A stretch of 64,000 bases of DNA, from NCBI GenBank assembly GCA_947176535.1, contig CAMWQU010000006.1, forward strand, positions 1-64,000. Reading direction: 5' to 3'. Below are positions 29,647-39,331 of the stretch, one piece after another. The translations under genes and the position numbers were made by a program. Below the pieces are notes generated by a model, which worked only from the letters and a program-made list of their open reading frames with translations, did not search any database and had not been told where the DNA came from. How positions within the stretch are numbered: position 1 is the stretch's first letter; each line of letters begins with the position of its first letter. Source of the DNA: an uncultured Prevotellaceae bacterium (GTDB lineage Bacteria > Bacteroidota > Bacteroidia > Bacteroidales > Bacteroidaceae).

Positions 29647-32600
29647 ATGAAACAGAAGTACCTATGTTTGCTTGCCATCATACTCACGTATGTACTGGGG
29701 GCAAAAGCTGAGGTTCTGACTATCTATGACCTTATCGCAGGCCATGATTACTACATCTACAACTGCTATTCGCAACGCGTGCTCGGCCCGTCGGCTGACT
29801 TTTCAAAACCCCGTCTGATGGCTTACGACGAGGCGCAGGATGCGCAATACCTCTTCACGGCCGAGGCGGCTCCTACGGCCGGTTATTTCCTGCTTCGGCA
29901 CAAGGCTACGGGCCGATATATGGCGGCCAGCACATCCGACACTTATTCGGTGCTGTTGCAGAAAACCTCCGGCACGGGAAGTGCCTATCAGTGGAGTGTG
30001 CGCCCCGGCCTGCAGGGCCAGTTAGTGAACATGCGCAACCGAAAAACGACATTGGGCATCGACGCAGAGGACACTGGCACGGACATCGGGGTCTGGTACG
30101 ACAAGGAACAAGGCGCAGCAACTACGTGGTTTCAGATTTTCGAGAGCAACGGGCAAGGACTGGAAGCGAGCCGCAAAGCCTGGGGAGTGAAGGAGCTGTC
30201 CAACGTCAGCGAATATATCGAACAGGAAGTGCAGAACACGAGCTATCCCTACCTTTACCGCAAGAATCTGCCCAAGAGTCTGGAAGTGGCCAAAGCATGG
30301 TGCAATGCTCCCGAGACAAAAACCGCAGACGAAATTCTCGCCAAAGCCGCGATTCTGCGCGATTCGGTTGCTGTCATGACCGGCTACGAAAGCAACGTAC
30401 TGCTAACTACAACTGAGATGAGCGATTTCGGCAGCACGTTCTCTTTGGGCATTACCGCATTTTCCCTGAAAGACAACTATAAGAACGATTCCGTTTACGT
30501 TCTCATACGCAGTTACGAAGGCCGCGGCATCCGCTATCCGCTCAAGGAAGACGGCAACTATGCTTTCGTTTATCAGGATGCCCAAATTTCCGTCTACAAG
30601 GATGAGAGCCTGTTGGAAACACTCGATGCCTATTACCTGCCGAAGTTCTCGGCGCAGGGAACCGAAGCGGAATGGACACTCATCCGCAAAAGCCGCATGG
30701 GCAGTGCCCAACCCGAAATCCTGAGTGAGACGAAAGCAGTAACCGGAGGTGGCGGCATAAGTGTGGACAAGTATGACAACAACACCCGCACGGTGGTATC
30801 GCTGAACAACGTAACCATGAATCTTGACGGACAAATCGACTTCCACATCATCTCCGAGAGCGCTCCCATGACCCGTTGCAACATCAACCTCACGAGCATG
30901 GATGCGTGGATTATCTTCGACAACACCCTGCCCGGCACGGTAATAAGCGACTATCTCTCACAGATTAAAATCAACGGAGTTACAGCAAAGAACAACGTAA
31001 ACTGCCGCGTAGTCATCTACCTCAACGGTGCTTTGGTCATGCCCTACGACATCTACACGGACGTTTTCACCGGTTACGACGGAGAACAATACACCGGTGC
31101 CGCTCTGGGCTACAATGTCGGAACGGTGGAGACAATGGGCAAGAATGCCAACCGCATCCGTTCATTCCGCCTGAAACGAGGCTACATGGTCACACTGGCA
31201 AGCGGAGAATCGGGCAGCGGATACAGCCGCGTCTACGTTGCCGACCACCATGACATCGAAGTCCCCGTGCTGCCCAAGGCACTGTACGGCCGCATTTCGA
31301 GCATCGTCATCAAGAAGTGGCAGTACGTGAGCAAGAAAGGCTGGTGCAGCACGACCTCAAGCAGTGCCATAGCCGCCGAATGCAAGAAGATGCGCGCCAC
31401 GTGGTTCTACACATGGGGCGCCGACCGCAGCTCCACCATCGACACGGAGTATATCCCCATCCGCCAGCACATCTACTGGCCGTCCATGTCCGCCATCAAG
31501 GGACAGACCAATTCCACGGCCTGCCTTTCCTTCAACGAACCGGAGCACGGCGAACAGCACACCGACTGCGACTGCAAGGGCACGATCTCCACATGGACTG
31601 CCTGCACCTACACTCCCGATTTCCAGCAGACGGGTATGCGCATCGGAAGCCCGGCTCCGACGGATGCCTCATGGCTCACGGAATATATCCAGCACTGCAA
31701 CAACATGGCCTACCGCTGCGATTTCGTCGCTTTCCACGCCTACTGGGGAACCAACGAGGCGGCCAACGCGCAGGCCTGGTACAACCGACTGAAAAGCATT
31801 TACGACAAGACGAAGCGCCCCATCTGGATTACGGAATGGAACAACGGTGCCTCATGGACTACGGAAAGCTGGCCCAACGGCTACAACGAGAAGCTGGAAA
31901 AGCAGCGCAAGGCCATCAAGGAGATTCAACACATGCTGGACACCTGCTCGTTTGTCGAACGCTATGCCATCTACAACTGGGACACCTACTACCGCGCCAT
32001 GATAAACTGGGACGACGGCAACGTACTGCCGGCCGGAAAGGTCTACCGTGACTCCAAATCCGACTTTGCCTACAACGCTGACGTTCAGTTCACTCCCGTC
32101 TGGTGGACGCCGTCCTTGAAGACGCCCACGCTGACCGCCCGCATCAACGAGGCCGATGAGACACTGGCGTTGAGCATTCTGAATCAGAACGGCGACGTCA
32201 CCGACATCCTGACCATACAGCGCCTCAATCCGGAAACCGGCAACTGGGAGGACTACTACACCGAAACAAACCGTTACAGGTTCGACGAGGAGACACTAAA
32301 CTACACGTTCCCGCTCTCCGATTTCGACATTGCCCGTACCCAGTTGCGCGTCTATGTCAAGCGAACGGTGGGAGACGAGATAACCGGTACCGCAGTCACG
32401 ATAGGCTACATTCAGAATCCCGGCATTCAAGTCACCAGCAAGGACGAAGTTCCCGGATGGACTTGCCGAAGGAGCGCATCGGCCGGTTACACCAAAGCCA
32501 CCGGCGACACCTACATGGAGGTATGGAACGACAAGGCACAGGGTATGCAGTTCGACTACTACCAGGACATCGAGAACCTACCTCAGGGCATTTACGAGCT

Positions 32601-33576
32601 GTCGGCCGCCGTCTTCAACTCCACCGACAATGTAGCAAATGCCACAGTCAATGGCAGCGTCGTGCTCTACGCGCAGGCTGACACCGTGCAATACCTCGCC
32701 CCCGTCACCACAGACAGCGAAATAGACTACGAGCATCGCCTCACCCTCCCCGGCATCGTCGTGCTGAACGGCAGGATGCGCATCGGCATCAAGAACCTCG
32801 GAGAAATGAGTGCGCGCTGGGCCGGCGGAGACGATTTCCGCCTTGTCCGCACGGCCGCTCTCGACGCCGACAAGCACCGGCAGTACATGACCACCCGCGC
32901 TCAGGCCGAAGCCTATGCCCGCGAGCACTTCTTCCGCGCCACAGACGACGAAACGGCCGACGCCTCGGCCTACGTCATCAATCCCGCCTGTCAGCGCAGG
33001 GACACTTACGGATGGACGGTGGAGAACAACGACACCAACACCGGCGAAGCCAGCGACGGGATATCGACGAATGCTTACTGGAATCTCTGGAAAAGCAGTG
33101 CTTTCACCAGCACCATGTCTCAGGACATCACCTACCTGCCTGAAGGCAAGTACAGTGCGACGGCCCTGCTCCGTGGCAGCACCAATGAGAATATCAGTCT
33201 GACGGCCTCCGTCGTCAGCGACCACACCGAACGTGCCGACAGCCGGAGCGTCTCCGTCACGCCCATCGGCAACAGCGGCGGTAAGCTGAAGAACGGTTGG
33301 ATTGCGGCCGAGACACCTTACGTCATCATCCGTCCGGGCGACACGCTGCGCATCACCATGAAAGCCACCGCCACCAACGGAAGCGCATGGTGGAGCGCCG
33401 ACGACTTCGGACTGAACTGGCAATACGTGGAATCACTGCCGGATGGCATCACCGACCTGCCCACCACAGCTATCCCCCGTCCGACAACGGGCCTCTACGA
33501 CCTCACCGGGCACCGGGTTTCCCAACCCTCGAAGAAAGGCATATACATTCTTGACGGTAAGAAAATTATAAGATGA
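29647..33576 (+). CDS. Large secreted GH128-like glycoside hydrolase with C-terminal sorting motif
   Basis: The start at 29647 gives a signal peptide (MKQKYLCLLAIILTYVLGAKA) and 1309 residues. The N-terminal ~130 residues resemble a ricin-like or RICIN-type trefoil (YYIYNCYSQRVLGP, FLLRHKATGRYMA). A barrel at about 550-800 matches the Glyco_hydro_cc/GH128 family (endo-beta-1,3-glucanase type): WFYTWGADR, acid/base in LSFNEPEHG (E631), FHAYWG, and nucleophile in WITEWNNG (E730). Two beta-sandwich, CBM-like regions follow at about 920-1080 and 1110-1260. The end is LYDLTGHRVSQPSKKGIYIL plus a basic tail, like that of the LRR protein. It overlaps the glycosyltransferase start by 4 bp. Confidence 0.82.
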   Translation: MKQKYLCLLAIILTYVLGAKAEVLTIYDLIAGHDYYIYNCYSQRVLGPSADFSKPRLMAYDEAQDAQYLFTAEAAPTAGYFLLRHKATGRYMAASTSDTYSVLLQKTSGTGSAYQWSVRPGLQGQLVNMRNRKTTLGIDAEDTGTDIGVWYDKEQGAATTWFQIFESNGQGLEASRKAWGVKELSNVSEYIEQEVQNTSYPYLYRKNLPKSLEVAKAWCNAPETKTADEILAKAAILRDSVAVMTGYESNVLLTTTEMSDFGSTFSLGITAFSLKDNYKNDSVYVLIRSYEGRGIRYPLKEDGNYAFVYQDAQISVYKDESLLETLDAYYLPKFSAQGTEAEWTLIRKSRMGSAQPEILSETKAVTGGGGISVDKYDNNTRTVVSLNNVTMNLDGQIDFHIISESAPMTRCNINLTSMDAWIIFDNTLPGTVISDYLSQIKINGVTAKNNVNCRVVIYLNGALVMPYDIYTDVFTGYDGEQYTGAALGYNVGTVETMGKNANRIRSFRLKRGYMVTLASGESGSGYSRVYVADHHDIEVPVLPKALYGRISSIVIKKWQYVSKKGWCSTTSSSAIAAECKKMRATWFYTWGADRSSTIDTEYIPIRQHIYWPSMSAIKGQTNSTACLSFNEPEHGEQHTDCDCKGTISTWTACTYTPDFQQTGMRIGSPAPTDASWLTEYIQHCNNMAYRCDFVAFHAYWGTNEAANAQAWYNRLKSIYDKTKRPIWITEWNNGASWTTESWPNGYNEKLEKQRKAIKEIQHMLDTCSFVERYAIYNWDTYYRAMINWDDGNVLPAGKVYRDSKSDFAYNADVQFTPVWWTPSLKTPTLTARINEADETLALSILNQNGDVTDILTIQRLNPETGNWEDYYTETNRYRFDEETLNYTFPLSDFDIARTQLRVYVKRTVGDEITGTAVTIGYIQNPGIQVTSKDEVPGWTCRRSASAGYTKATGDTYMEVWNDKAQGMQFDYYQDIENLPQGIYELSAAVFNSTDNVANATVNGSVVLYAQADTVQYLAPVTTDSEIDYEHRLTLPGIVVLNGRMRIGIKNLGEMSARWAGGDDFRLVRTAALDADKHRQYMTTRAQAEAYAREHFFRATDDETADASAYVINPACQRRDTYGWTVENNDTNTGEASDGISTNAYWNLWKSSAFTSTMSQDITYLPEGKYSATALLRGSTNENISLTASVVSDHTERADSRSVSVTPIGNSGGKLKNGWIAAETPYVIIRPGDTLRITMKATATNGSAWWSADDFGLNWQYVESLPDGITDLPTTAIPRPTTGLYDLTGHRVSQPSKKGIYILDGKKIIR

Positions 33577-34676
33577 AGATTCTACTTGTAGGAGAATACA
33601 GCAACGTGCATTGTACACTGGCCGAAGGGCTCCGCACACTGGGGCACGAAGTGACCGTCGTGTCCGACGGCGACCACTGGAAAGGCTATCCGCGCGACAT
33701 CGACCTGCGCCGCCGTTCGCTCGGAAAAATAGATAGTCTGCGCTATCTTTTCGACCTCCACCGTGTCATGCCCCGTTTGCGCGGCTATGACGTGGTGCAG
33801 CTCATCAATCCCGTCTTCCTCGACCTACGCGCTGAGCGCATACTCCCCTACTACAAGCAACTGCGTCGGCAGAACGGACGCCTCTTCCTCGGCTCCTTCG
33901 GCATCGACAAGCCGTGGGTGGAAGAAGGACTGAAACCCGACACATTCCGTTACAGCGACTTCTACCTGTATGGTCAGCGTCGCTTCAATGCCGCCACTTA
34001 CAACATGGAGGCCGATTGGCTGCGCGGGCCCAAGGCAGCTCTATTTGACCGGATTGCCGACGACTGCGACGGCATCGTGGCCGGACTTTACGAAAACTAC
34101 GTCTGCTGCCGCCCGCACTACGCCCACAAACTCCACTTCATCCCCTTCCCCATCAATCCGGAACAGACGACCCGCAAACAACCCCATCCCGACTTCCCCG
34201 GCATCCGCTTTTTCATCGGCATTCAGCGCGGCCGTTCCGACTACAAAGGCACCGACATCATGCTCCGTGCGTTGCAGACCCTCCAAAAGCGGCATCCCGT
34301 CAGCATGCAGGTGGTACGTGCCGAGAGCGTACCTTTCGCCCAGTACCGGGAAATGATGAACCACAGCGATGTCCTGCTCGACCAGCTCTACAGTTACACC
34401 CCCGCCATGAACGGCCTCCTTGCCATGTCCAAGGGTCTTGTCCTCGTGGGCGGTGCCGAACCCGAACATTACCAACTGCTCGGCGAAGACACGCTCCACC
34501 CCATCATCAACGTACAGCCTTCCGAGGAAGACGTTGTCCGGCAAATCGAACAGCAGCTCCTCGCCCACCCCGACCGCCTCGAAAGCATGGCGGAAGACAG
34601 CATCCGCTACGTGCGTCGCCACCACGACCACGTCCGCGTGGCCCAACAATATATCGACTGTTGGAGCAACAACTGA
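33573..34676 (+). CDS. GT4-type glycosyltransferase
   Basis: The 367-residue cytoplasmic product has a GT-B fold of the GT4 kind. The N-terminal Rossmann motif is MKILLVGEYSNVHCTLAEGL, and the C-terminal half has RGRSDYKGTDIML, then YSYTPAMNGLLAMSKGLVLV, where the donor-binding E-x7-E region would be (GGAEPEHYQLLGED). No membrane segment is seen. The ATG overlaps the stop of the secreted GH128-like gene (ATGA), so the two are coupled; why a surface hydrolase and a cytoplasmic transferase should be made together is not obvious. It ends 38 bp before a terminator. Confidence 0.85.
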   Translation: MKILLVGEYSNVHCTLAEGLRTLGHEVTVVSDGDHWKGYPRDIDLRRRSLGKIDSLRYLFDLHRVMPRLRGYDVVQLINPVFLDLRAERILPYYKQLRRQNGRLFLGSFGIDKPWVEEGLKPDTFRYSDFYLYGQRRFNAATYNMEADWLRGPKAALFDRIADDCDGIVAGLYENYVCCRPHYAHKLHFIPFPINPEQTTRKQPHPDFPGIRFFIGIQRGRSDYKGTDIMLRALQTLQKRHPVSMQVVRAESVPFAQYREMMNHSDVLLDQLYSYTPAMNGLLAMSKGLVLVGGAEPEHYQLLGEDTLHPIINVQPSEEDVVRQIEQQLLAHPDRLESMAEDSIRYVRRHHDHVRVAQQYIDCWSNN

Positions 34677-34713
34677 ACCGACAACTCAGAAGTCTGTCGT
34701 AAGGAAAACCATC

Positions 34714-34747
34714 TCGCCTCCTCCGCTCGGGGGAGGCGATTTCTTTA
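34714..34747 (+). terminator. Terminator after the GT4 gene
   Basis: An 11-bp stem (TCGCCTCCTCC with GGGGGAGGCGA, one G-T pair) and a four-base loop are followed by a T-rich run. Confidence 0.85.
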
Positions 34748-34757
34748 TAGGACTTGT

Positions 34758-34823
34758 TTATTCAAAGGCGACCGGTTAATTATTCGCTCACCTTTGAATA
34801 ATTAACCGCTCACGACCGAATAA
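34758..34823. repeat. Family A palindromic array, copy 2 (central module inverted)
   Basis: The first 28 bases (34758-34785) are identical to the left arm of copy 1 at 2882. The 10-base centre, GCTCACCTTT, is the exact reverse complement of that in copy 1. The right arm (34796-34823) has diverged in its middle while keeping GAATAATTAACCG and GAATAA. In module terms, the middle 22-bp unit is flipped. It lies between the convergent GT4 and comF genes. Confidence 0.85.
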
Positions 34824-34861
34824 TGTAGTCGTCGTAGGGTCGGAAAGCGGCCGATATGCCG

Positions 34862-35554
34862 TCAGGGCCGTGCCAGCGTAAGCACGCTGATGCGCAAATG
34901 CGGGTTGGCAGCCACCATGGCACGGGCGCAGGCCGTGAGCGTGGCTCCCGTGGTGAGCACGTCATCGACGAGCAAGACATGGCGGCAGGGCATTCCGGGT
35001 CGGGAGCGGAAGAGATTTTCGACGTTCCGGATGCGCTCAGCCGGGCTCTTGTGGGTCTGCGTTTCATTATTTCGGACACGTCTGACCCATCCGCGCAACA
35101 CGGGCAGTCCCGTGACTTCGGAAATTCCTCGGGCCAGCAGCAGACTCTGATTGTAACCCCGTTGCCACTGCCTGCGCCAATGTAGCGGAACGGCCACAAT
35201 GGCCTCCACACCATCGAAGAAACCGTAAGGCAGGAGCGTGTCGGCCATGAAGCGCCCAGCCCACCGGCCCAGTTCGGGCCGATGCTCATACTTCAGCCGC
35301 ACAAGCAACAGATGGGAATCGCTGTCAGGCCGGTAGTAGAAGAGGCTATGCGCTCGCTCCACGGGGACATTCTCCCACAAGCGACGGGCGGCGGGATTAT
35401 CGTAGAAGTCGGCACACGCCACATAGGGCAGCTCCAGCAGGCAGGAGCCGCAGAGTTCCCGTTCCGTGGCATTGAGCCGTTCCCCGCAGACGGCACAGTG
35501 GCGAGGACTGAACAGGTCGAGAAAATCACGAAGCCAAAGGGAAGCAGAGGGCAT
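34862..35554 (-). CDS. comF: ComF family amidophosphoribosyltransferase-like protein
   Basis: The 230-residue product has the N-terminal zinc finger CAVCGERL with CGSC (about residues 17-38). The PRTase core follows: VPLHWRRQWQRGYNQSLLLA and the PRPP-binding loop VLLVDDVLTTGATL. ComF proteins act in DNA uptake in competent bacteria, but the family is widespread and its biochemistry is unsettled. I start at 35554 (MPSASLWLRDFLDLF); the open frame extends 133 codons further upstream, but that part overlaps a real glycosyltransferase gene and is low-complexity. It lies 5 bp downstream of that gene and is likely the last gene of the block. Confidence 0.93.
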   Translation of the reverse strand: MPSASLWLRDFLDLFSPRHCAVCGERLNATERELCGSCLLELPYVACADFYDNPAARRLWENVPVERAHSLFYYRPDSDSHLLLVRLKYEHRPELGRWAGRFMADTLLPYGFFDGVEAIVAVPLHWRRQWQRGYNQSLLLARGISEVTGLPVLRGWVRRVRNNETQTHKSPAERIRNVENLFRSRPGMPCRHVLLVDDVLTTGATLTACARAMVAANPHLRISVLTLARP

Positions 35555-35559
35555 GTCGG

Positions 35560-36438
35560 CTAACAGAAGAAAAGGGCTATCCGCCACGCGCCACGGCCGC
35601 CTAAGGCGGTATAGTGACGGAGCAGGAAAGCAAGGAAACGATACCACAGACCGACCCGGACGCGATAGCTGTAAGCGGAGGAGGAGGCTCCCTCGCGGCG
35701 GAGCATACCGAAAAGAATGGCCTGACGCAGGAAGAGGGCCCGGCAATCGGCCGGAGCCTCTATCTCCCCGGCCACACAATCGAGCGTGGCCTGACGCTCG
35801 GCAAGGCGGGCCGACATCGACGGCCCCGTAATGCTGTCCGGATGGACGTGAATGAGATGGAAAGGCTGACGGAGCCAAAGGATGCGGGGACGGTGGAGAA
35901 GGGCCCGAATACCCAGTTCCCAGTCCTGCCACACGTCGAGGCGGGTGTCCCATCCGCCGATCTGACGCAGAAAGGCGGTGCGGAAGAGCATCCCCTGCGT
36001 GTTGAGCGTGGAGGAAAGTATCTGAGAGGCCGGGGAGGGAGAAGGCCGGAAAGCGCGGGTGAACGTATGCCCCCCTTTCTCCATCCGTGTGGGAAAGGCT
36101 ATCATATCCTCGTCGGTCACCAACGGCATAATCTCCTCAAGGAACGTGGAAGTCAGTTCGTCATCGCTGTCAAAGAAGTAGACCCAATCCGTCCGGCAGG
36201 CCGCCAGACCGCGATTGCGCGCCGCGTTGGCCCCCGGCGTAGGTTCCTCAATGACCGTCACCACCATGGGAGCATCCTCGGCAAACGAACGGCAGCGGCC
36301 GAGCGAGGAATCCGTGGAACCGTTGTCCACGAGCAGAATCTCCAGTTCCTCGTAGGTGACATCGGCAAGCGTGGCAAAGAGTTGCGGCAGAAAGGCGGCG
36401 CGGTTGCGGATGGGAATGACTATCGTGACGTTCTTCAT
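35560..36438 (-). CDS. Family 2 glycosyltransferase
   Basis: The 292-residue product starts at 36438 ([20 protein letters not shown]). It has the GT-A nucleotide-binding motifs LLVDNGSTDSS and PGANAARNRGLA, the DXD equivalent FFDSDDE (about residue 98), and a downstream VWQDWELGIR that fits the catalytic ED/QD region. It is predicted to transfer a sugar onto a growing glycan at the inner membrane face. The ATG overlaps the stop of the upstream gene by 4 bp; comF follows after 5 bp. Confidence 0.92.
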   Translation of the reverse strand: MKNVTIVIPIRNRAAFLPQLFATLADVTYEELEILLVDNGSTDSSLGRCRSFAEDAPMVVTVIEEPTPGANAARNRGLAACRTDWVYFFDSDDELTSTFLEEIMPLVTDEDMIAFPTRMEKGGHTFTRAFRPSPSPASQILSSTLNTQGMLFRTAFLRQIGGWDTRLDVWQDWELGIRALLHRPRILWLRQPFHLIHVHPDSITGPSMSARLAERQATLDCVAGEIEAPADCRALFLRQAILFGMLRREGASSSAYSYRVRVGLWYRFLAFLLRHYTALGGRGAWRIALFFC

Positions 36439-37178
36439 GAGCGGATGTAACGAATGCCCCACAACATATTCCGGTACATGGGGATGGGGTTGATATGCCT
36501 CCGCACCATCCAGCCCAACGCCTCGCGGAGACAGCGGTAACGGGCATACCACGCGCCCCGCGTGTAGCAGAGCGCAGCCCCCTTGGAACGCTGCAACCGC
36601 GCGTCCCCGTAGCGGCTGCCCGTGGTGGGCCCCTGCGTGCGGCAGATGGTTTGCGGTTCGTAACGGATGACAAGGCCGGCACGGCGGGCGTCACAGAGGA
36701 ATACGTCTTCCTCGCCGGCACTCAGAAAAGGACTGCCCAGCCCGAAGCGTTCGTCGAAGCGCACATCCCCCAGACGCTTGCGCCGCAGGGTGATTTCCCA
36801 CGACGAGACGTAGCGGGGAGGATAGACTTTGTCGATGCCCCGGGCCTGAAAGTGCACAAGGTCATAGTCGGGATGCCGGCGGTAGGTGTCCAAGAGTACG
36901 TCGAAGTCCTCCGGGAGCCAGTTTTCATCGTCGTCGCAGATTTTCACGATGTCGCCCGTCGCCCGTTGCAGGGCATGGTTCCGGTTGCGGCAAAGTCCCC
37001 GCCCGGCGAGGAAAAAGACGGAAACGTCAGGGCGCAGCAGCCCGTCGGGAACCGCAGGAGGCTCTCCCAGATACTGACAGGAAATGAGATAACGCACATC
37101 CGAACGAACGGGCAGCAGCCGATCGGGAAGGCCGTCAAGATGCTCGTCCACCGTGCATATCAGCAGTTCCAAGGTCAT
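36435..37178 (-). CDS. Family 2-like glycosyltransferase (short)
   Basis: The 247-residue product has an incomplete GT-A fold. It has [21 protein letters not shown] and [16 protein letters not shown], where DDD replaces the usual DXD, then a later [14 protein letters not shown] at the acceptor side. The N-terminus [20 protein letters not shown] resembles Bacteroidetes glycosyltransferases that lack the canonical VSIIIP start. It overlaps both neighbours by 4 bp, so it belongs to the same translationally coupled block. The donor sugar is unknown. Confidence 0.85.
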   Translation of the reverse strand: MTLELLICTVDEHLDGLPDRLLPVRSDVRYLISCQYLGEPPAVPDGLLRPDVSVFFLAGRGLCRNRNHALQRATGDIVKICDDDENWLPEDFDVLLDTYRRHPDYDLVHFQARGIDKVYPPRYVSSWEITLRRKRLGDVRFDERFGLGSPFLSAGEEDVFLCDARRAGLVIRYEPQTICRTQGPTTGSRYGDARLQRSKGAALCYTRGAWYARYRCLREALGWMVRRHINPIPMYRNMLWGIRYIRS

Positions 37179-39331
37179 AGTTCAACATTAAAGGTATTCA
37201 GCAGACGGATGATGCGTTGCACCTGAGCCTCAGTGAGCAACGGACTGATGGGCAGCGAGAGTATCTCGCGATGGATGCGCTCCGTCACCGGCAGCCGTCG
37301 GTCGTTCCACGCGGCATAAGCCTTTTGCTTGTGCGGCGGTATGGGATAGTGAATAAGAGTATGTATGCCATGCGCTTTCAGGTAGGCCTGCAACTGTTCG
37401 CGGGCCGGGCAGCGCACGGGATAGACATAGAAGACGTGTTCTTCGGCCTGCTTGGGGAGCGACGGCAGGGTAATCAGGGGATTCTGAATGCCGGCACTGT
37501 ACAGGGCGGCTATCTGACGGCGGCGGGCGTTGTCCTCATCCAGACGCGGCAGCTTCACGCCGAGCACGGCGGCCTGTATCTCGTCCGTGCGACTGTTGAT
37601 GCCCCGGTACAGATTGACGTACTTTTCCGAAGAGCCGTAGTTGGCCATCATGCGCACCATGTCCGCCAGTTGGTCGTCGTCGGTTGTCACGCATCCGGCA
37701 TCGCCCAGCGCACCGAGATTCTTTCCGGGATAGAAACTGAAAGCGGCGGCATCGCCCAGATGACCGGCACGCCGGCCCTGATACTGCGCTCCGTGGGCCT
37801 GGGCGGCATCCTCAATAACTTTCAGGCCGTGGTCTGCGGCCCACGGATTGATGGTTTCCATCCGGCAGACACGCCCGTAGAGATGCACCGGCAGCACGGC
37901 ACGGGTGCGTGCCGTAAGCAGCTTGCACATGGCCTCCGTGTCGATGAGATAGTCTTTCAGGGAGGGTTCACAGAGCACGGGAGTCAGTCCGGCTTCCTCA
38001 ATAGCCAAAATGGTGGCTATGAAAGTGTTGGCCGGGACAATGACTTCATCACCGTCCGCCCATCCGCCCCGCAGTTTCTCGGCACGGAGTATCAGCGTGA
38101 GCGCATCCATGCCGTTGGCCACGAGCACACAATGACGCACGCCGCAGTAGCGGGCAAACTGTTCTTCAAACTGACGGTTGGCCTCTCCCAGCAGGTAGCG
38201 GCCGCTCTGCAGCACCCGCTCGATGGCCTGCGTAAGGTGCGGCTCAAAACTGTCATTGATGGCCTTCAGGTCGAGGAACTTCACGGCCTCTTCCTCCGCA
38301 TTCGGCGGGGTGCCGGCCATGCGGTTGATGACGGGATTCAGCAAGTCCACCTCGTAGCAATCGTAGCACACGGCCCGACCGCCGAAACCCTCTTTCTGGA
38401 AAATGAGTCCCGTATTCAGCACTTCCCCACCGTTCTCCGTGGATATGCCGAAGTCCAGAAACTCCATCTGTTTGTAGCGGTCGTTGATAAGATGGGTGAA
38501 CAGCAAATCGAGGGCTCCGAACTCGCGCCCCTCGGCTCCGGCCGCAATGTACTGCACATGGGCCACCTGATGGGTCAGGAAGACCAAAATGCCGGCCGTG
38601 ATGCGCTCCTCACGCTTCACGACGAAGAGACGGATTTCGCGGGGGAAGCGGCTCATGAGCAACTGTATCTCCTCCTCGCTGTGCACCGGCCGGGCGTTGT
38701 GCGCCGCAAGCACCTGCGCCAGAATCTGCCAGTACTGACTGATGCCTTCGCGGTCGCTCTCCATCACACGGTCGATGTAGAAATTGTTATCGATGGCCTT
38801 TTTGGCCTGCCGCTGACGCAGTGTACGCATCCGCAACTGGTGCTGCAAGGCCACAACGGAACTCACGCCCCGGCACTTCAGCGTGGCCCCGGCGCGGAAG
38901 ATGGCGTACAGGTCTTCACCCGTGGGATAGGGGCTGTAAATGTAGGGTATGGGCTTATAATACACTTTCACGGCCTGGAGCATGTCGCGGTAGTAGCGCA
39001 TGACGGCCTGCATGATTTCCAACACTTCCTGCTGCGTAATGCCCACGCCCATGATAAGGCCGCCATAAGTCAGCCCCTGATGGGAATATACCGTCCGCTC
39101 CGCCTCCACCCAGTTGGCCGGGAAGAGTGCTTTCAGCCCGTCGGCACTGTCGGGAGAAGGAGTTTCCGTTCCGGACAGCTCGCCCTCGTAAATCAGCAGC
39201 GAACAGTCGAAGAAGCGGTCGGCATGGTAGTCCATGAAGTCGCGCTGAAGCAGGAACGTGGCGTTCTTCGACATGCGGGCGAAGTCGTCCCAAATCTCTT
39301 TATAATGTATCGAATAAGGAACAATGATCAT
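37175..39331 (-). CDS. Fusion of an acyltransferase-like (GNAT/FemAB) domain and a DegT/DnrJ sugar aminotransferase
   Basis: The 718-residue protein has two parts. Residues 1-~340 look like a GNAT/FemAB acyltransferase ([44 protein letters not shown]). Residues ~348-718 are a complete DegT/DnrJ/EryC1/StrS PLP aminotransferase: [19 protein letters not shown], and the PLP lysine in [14 protein letters not shown] (about K537). With the upstream FdtA-like isomerase this suggests a dTDP-3-amino-3,6-dideoxyhexose route, in which the aminotransferase makes the amine and the fused domain could acylate it. That order is inference; the acyltransferase might act on another substrate. It overlaps both neighbours by 4 bp. 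The frame is continuous across the junction. Confidence 0.88.
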   Translation of the reverse strand: MIIVPYSIHYKEIWDDFARMSKNATFLLQRDFMDYHADRFFDCSLLIYEGELSGTETPSPDSADGLKALFPANWVEAERTVYSHQGLTYGGLIMGVGITQQEVLEIMQAVMRYYRDMLQAVKVYYKPIPYIYSPYPTGEDLYAIFRAGATLKCRGVSSVVALQHQLRMRTLRQRQAKKAIDNNFYIDRVMESDREGISQYWQILAQVLAAHNARPVHSEEEIQLLMSRFPREIRLFVVKREERITAGILVFLTHQVAHVQYIAAGAEGREFGALDLLFTHLINDRYKQMEFLDFGISTENGGEVLNTGLIFQKEGFGGRAVCYDCYEVDLLNPVINRMAGTPPNAEEEAVKFLDLKAINDSFEPHLTQAIERVLQSGRYLLGEANRQFEEQFARYCGVRHCVLVANGMDALTLILRAEKLRGGWADGDEVIVPANTFIATILAIEEAGLTPVLCEPSLKDYLIDTEAMCKLLTARTRAVLPVHLYGRVCRMETINPWAADHGLKVIEDAAQAHGAQYQGRRAGHLGDAAAFSFYPGKNLGALGDAGCVTTDDDQLADMVRMMANYGSSEKYVNLYRGINSRTDEIQAAVLGVKLPRLDEDNARRRQIAALYSAGIQNPLITLPSLPKQAEEHVFYVYPVRCPAREQLQAYLKAHGIHTLIHYPIPPHKQKAYAAWNDRRLPVTERIHREILSLPISPLLTEAQVQRIIRLLNTFNVEL

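Noticed and set aside
34758..34823. Family A element as an invertible promoter (inverton)
   Set aside because: The inverted arms enclose only 10 bp, with no promoter, and no recombinase gene is nearby.
35555..35953. N-terminal extension of the comF frame
   Set aside because: It is proline/serine/arginine-rich, lies on top of the GT2 gene in another frame, and the ComF family start is at 35554.
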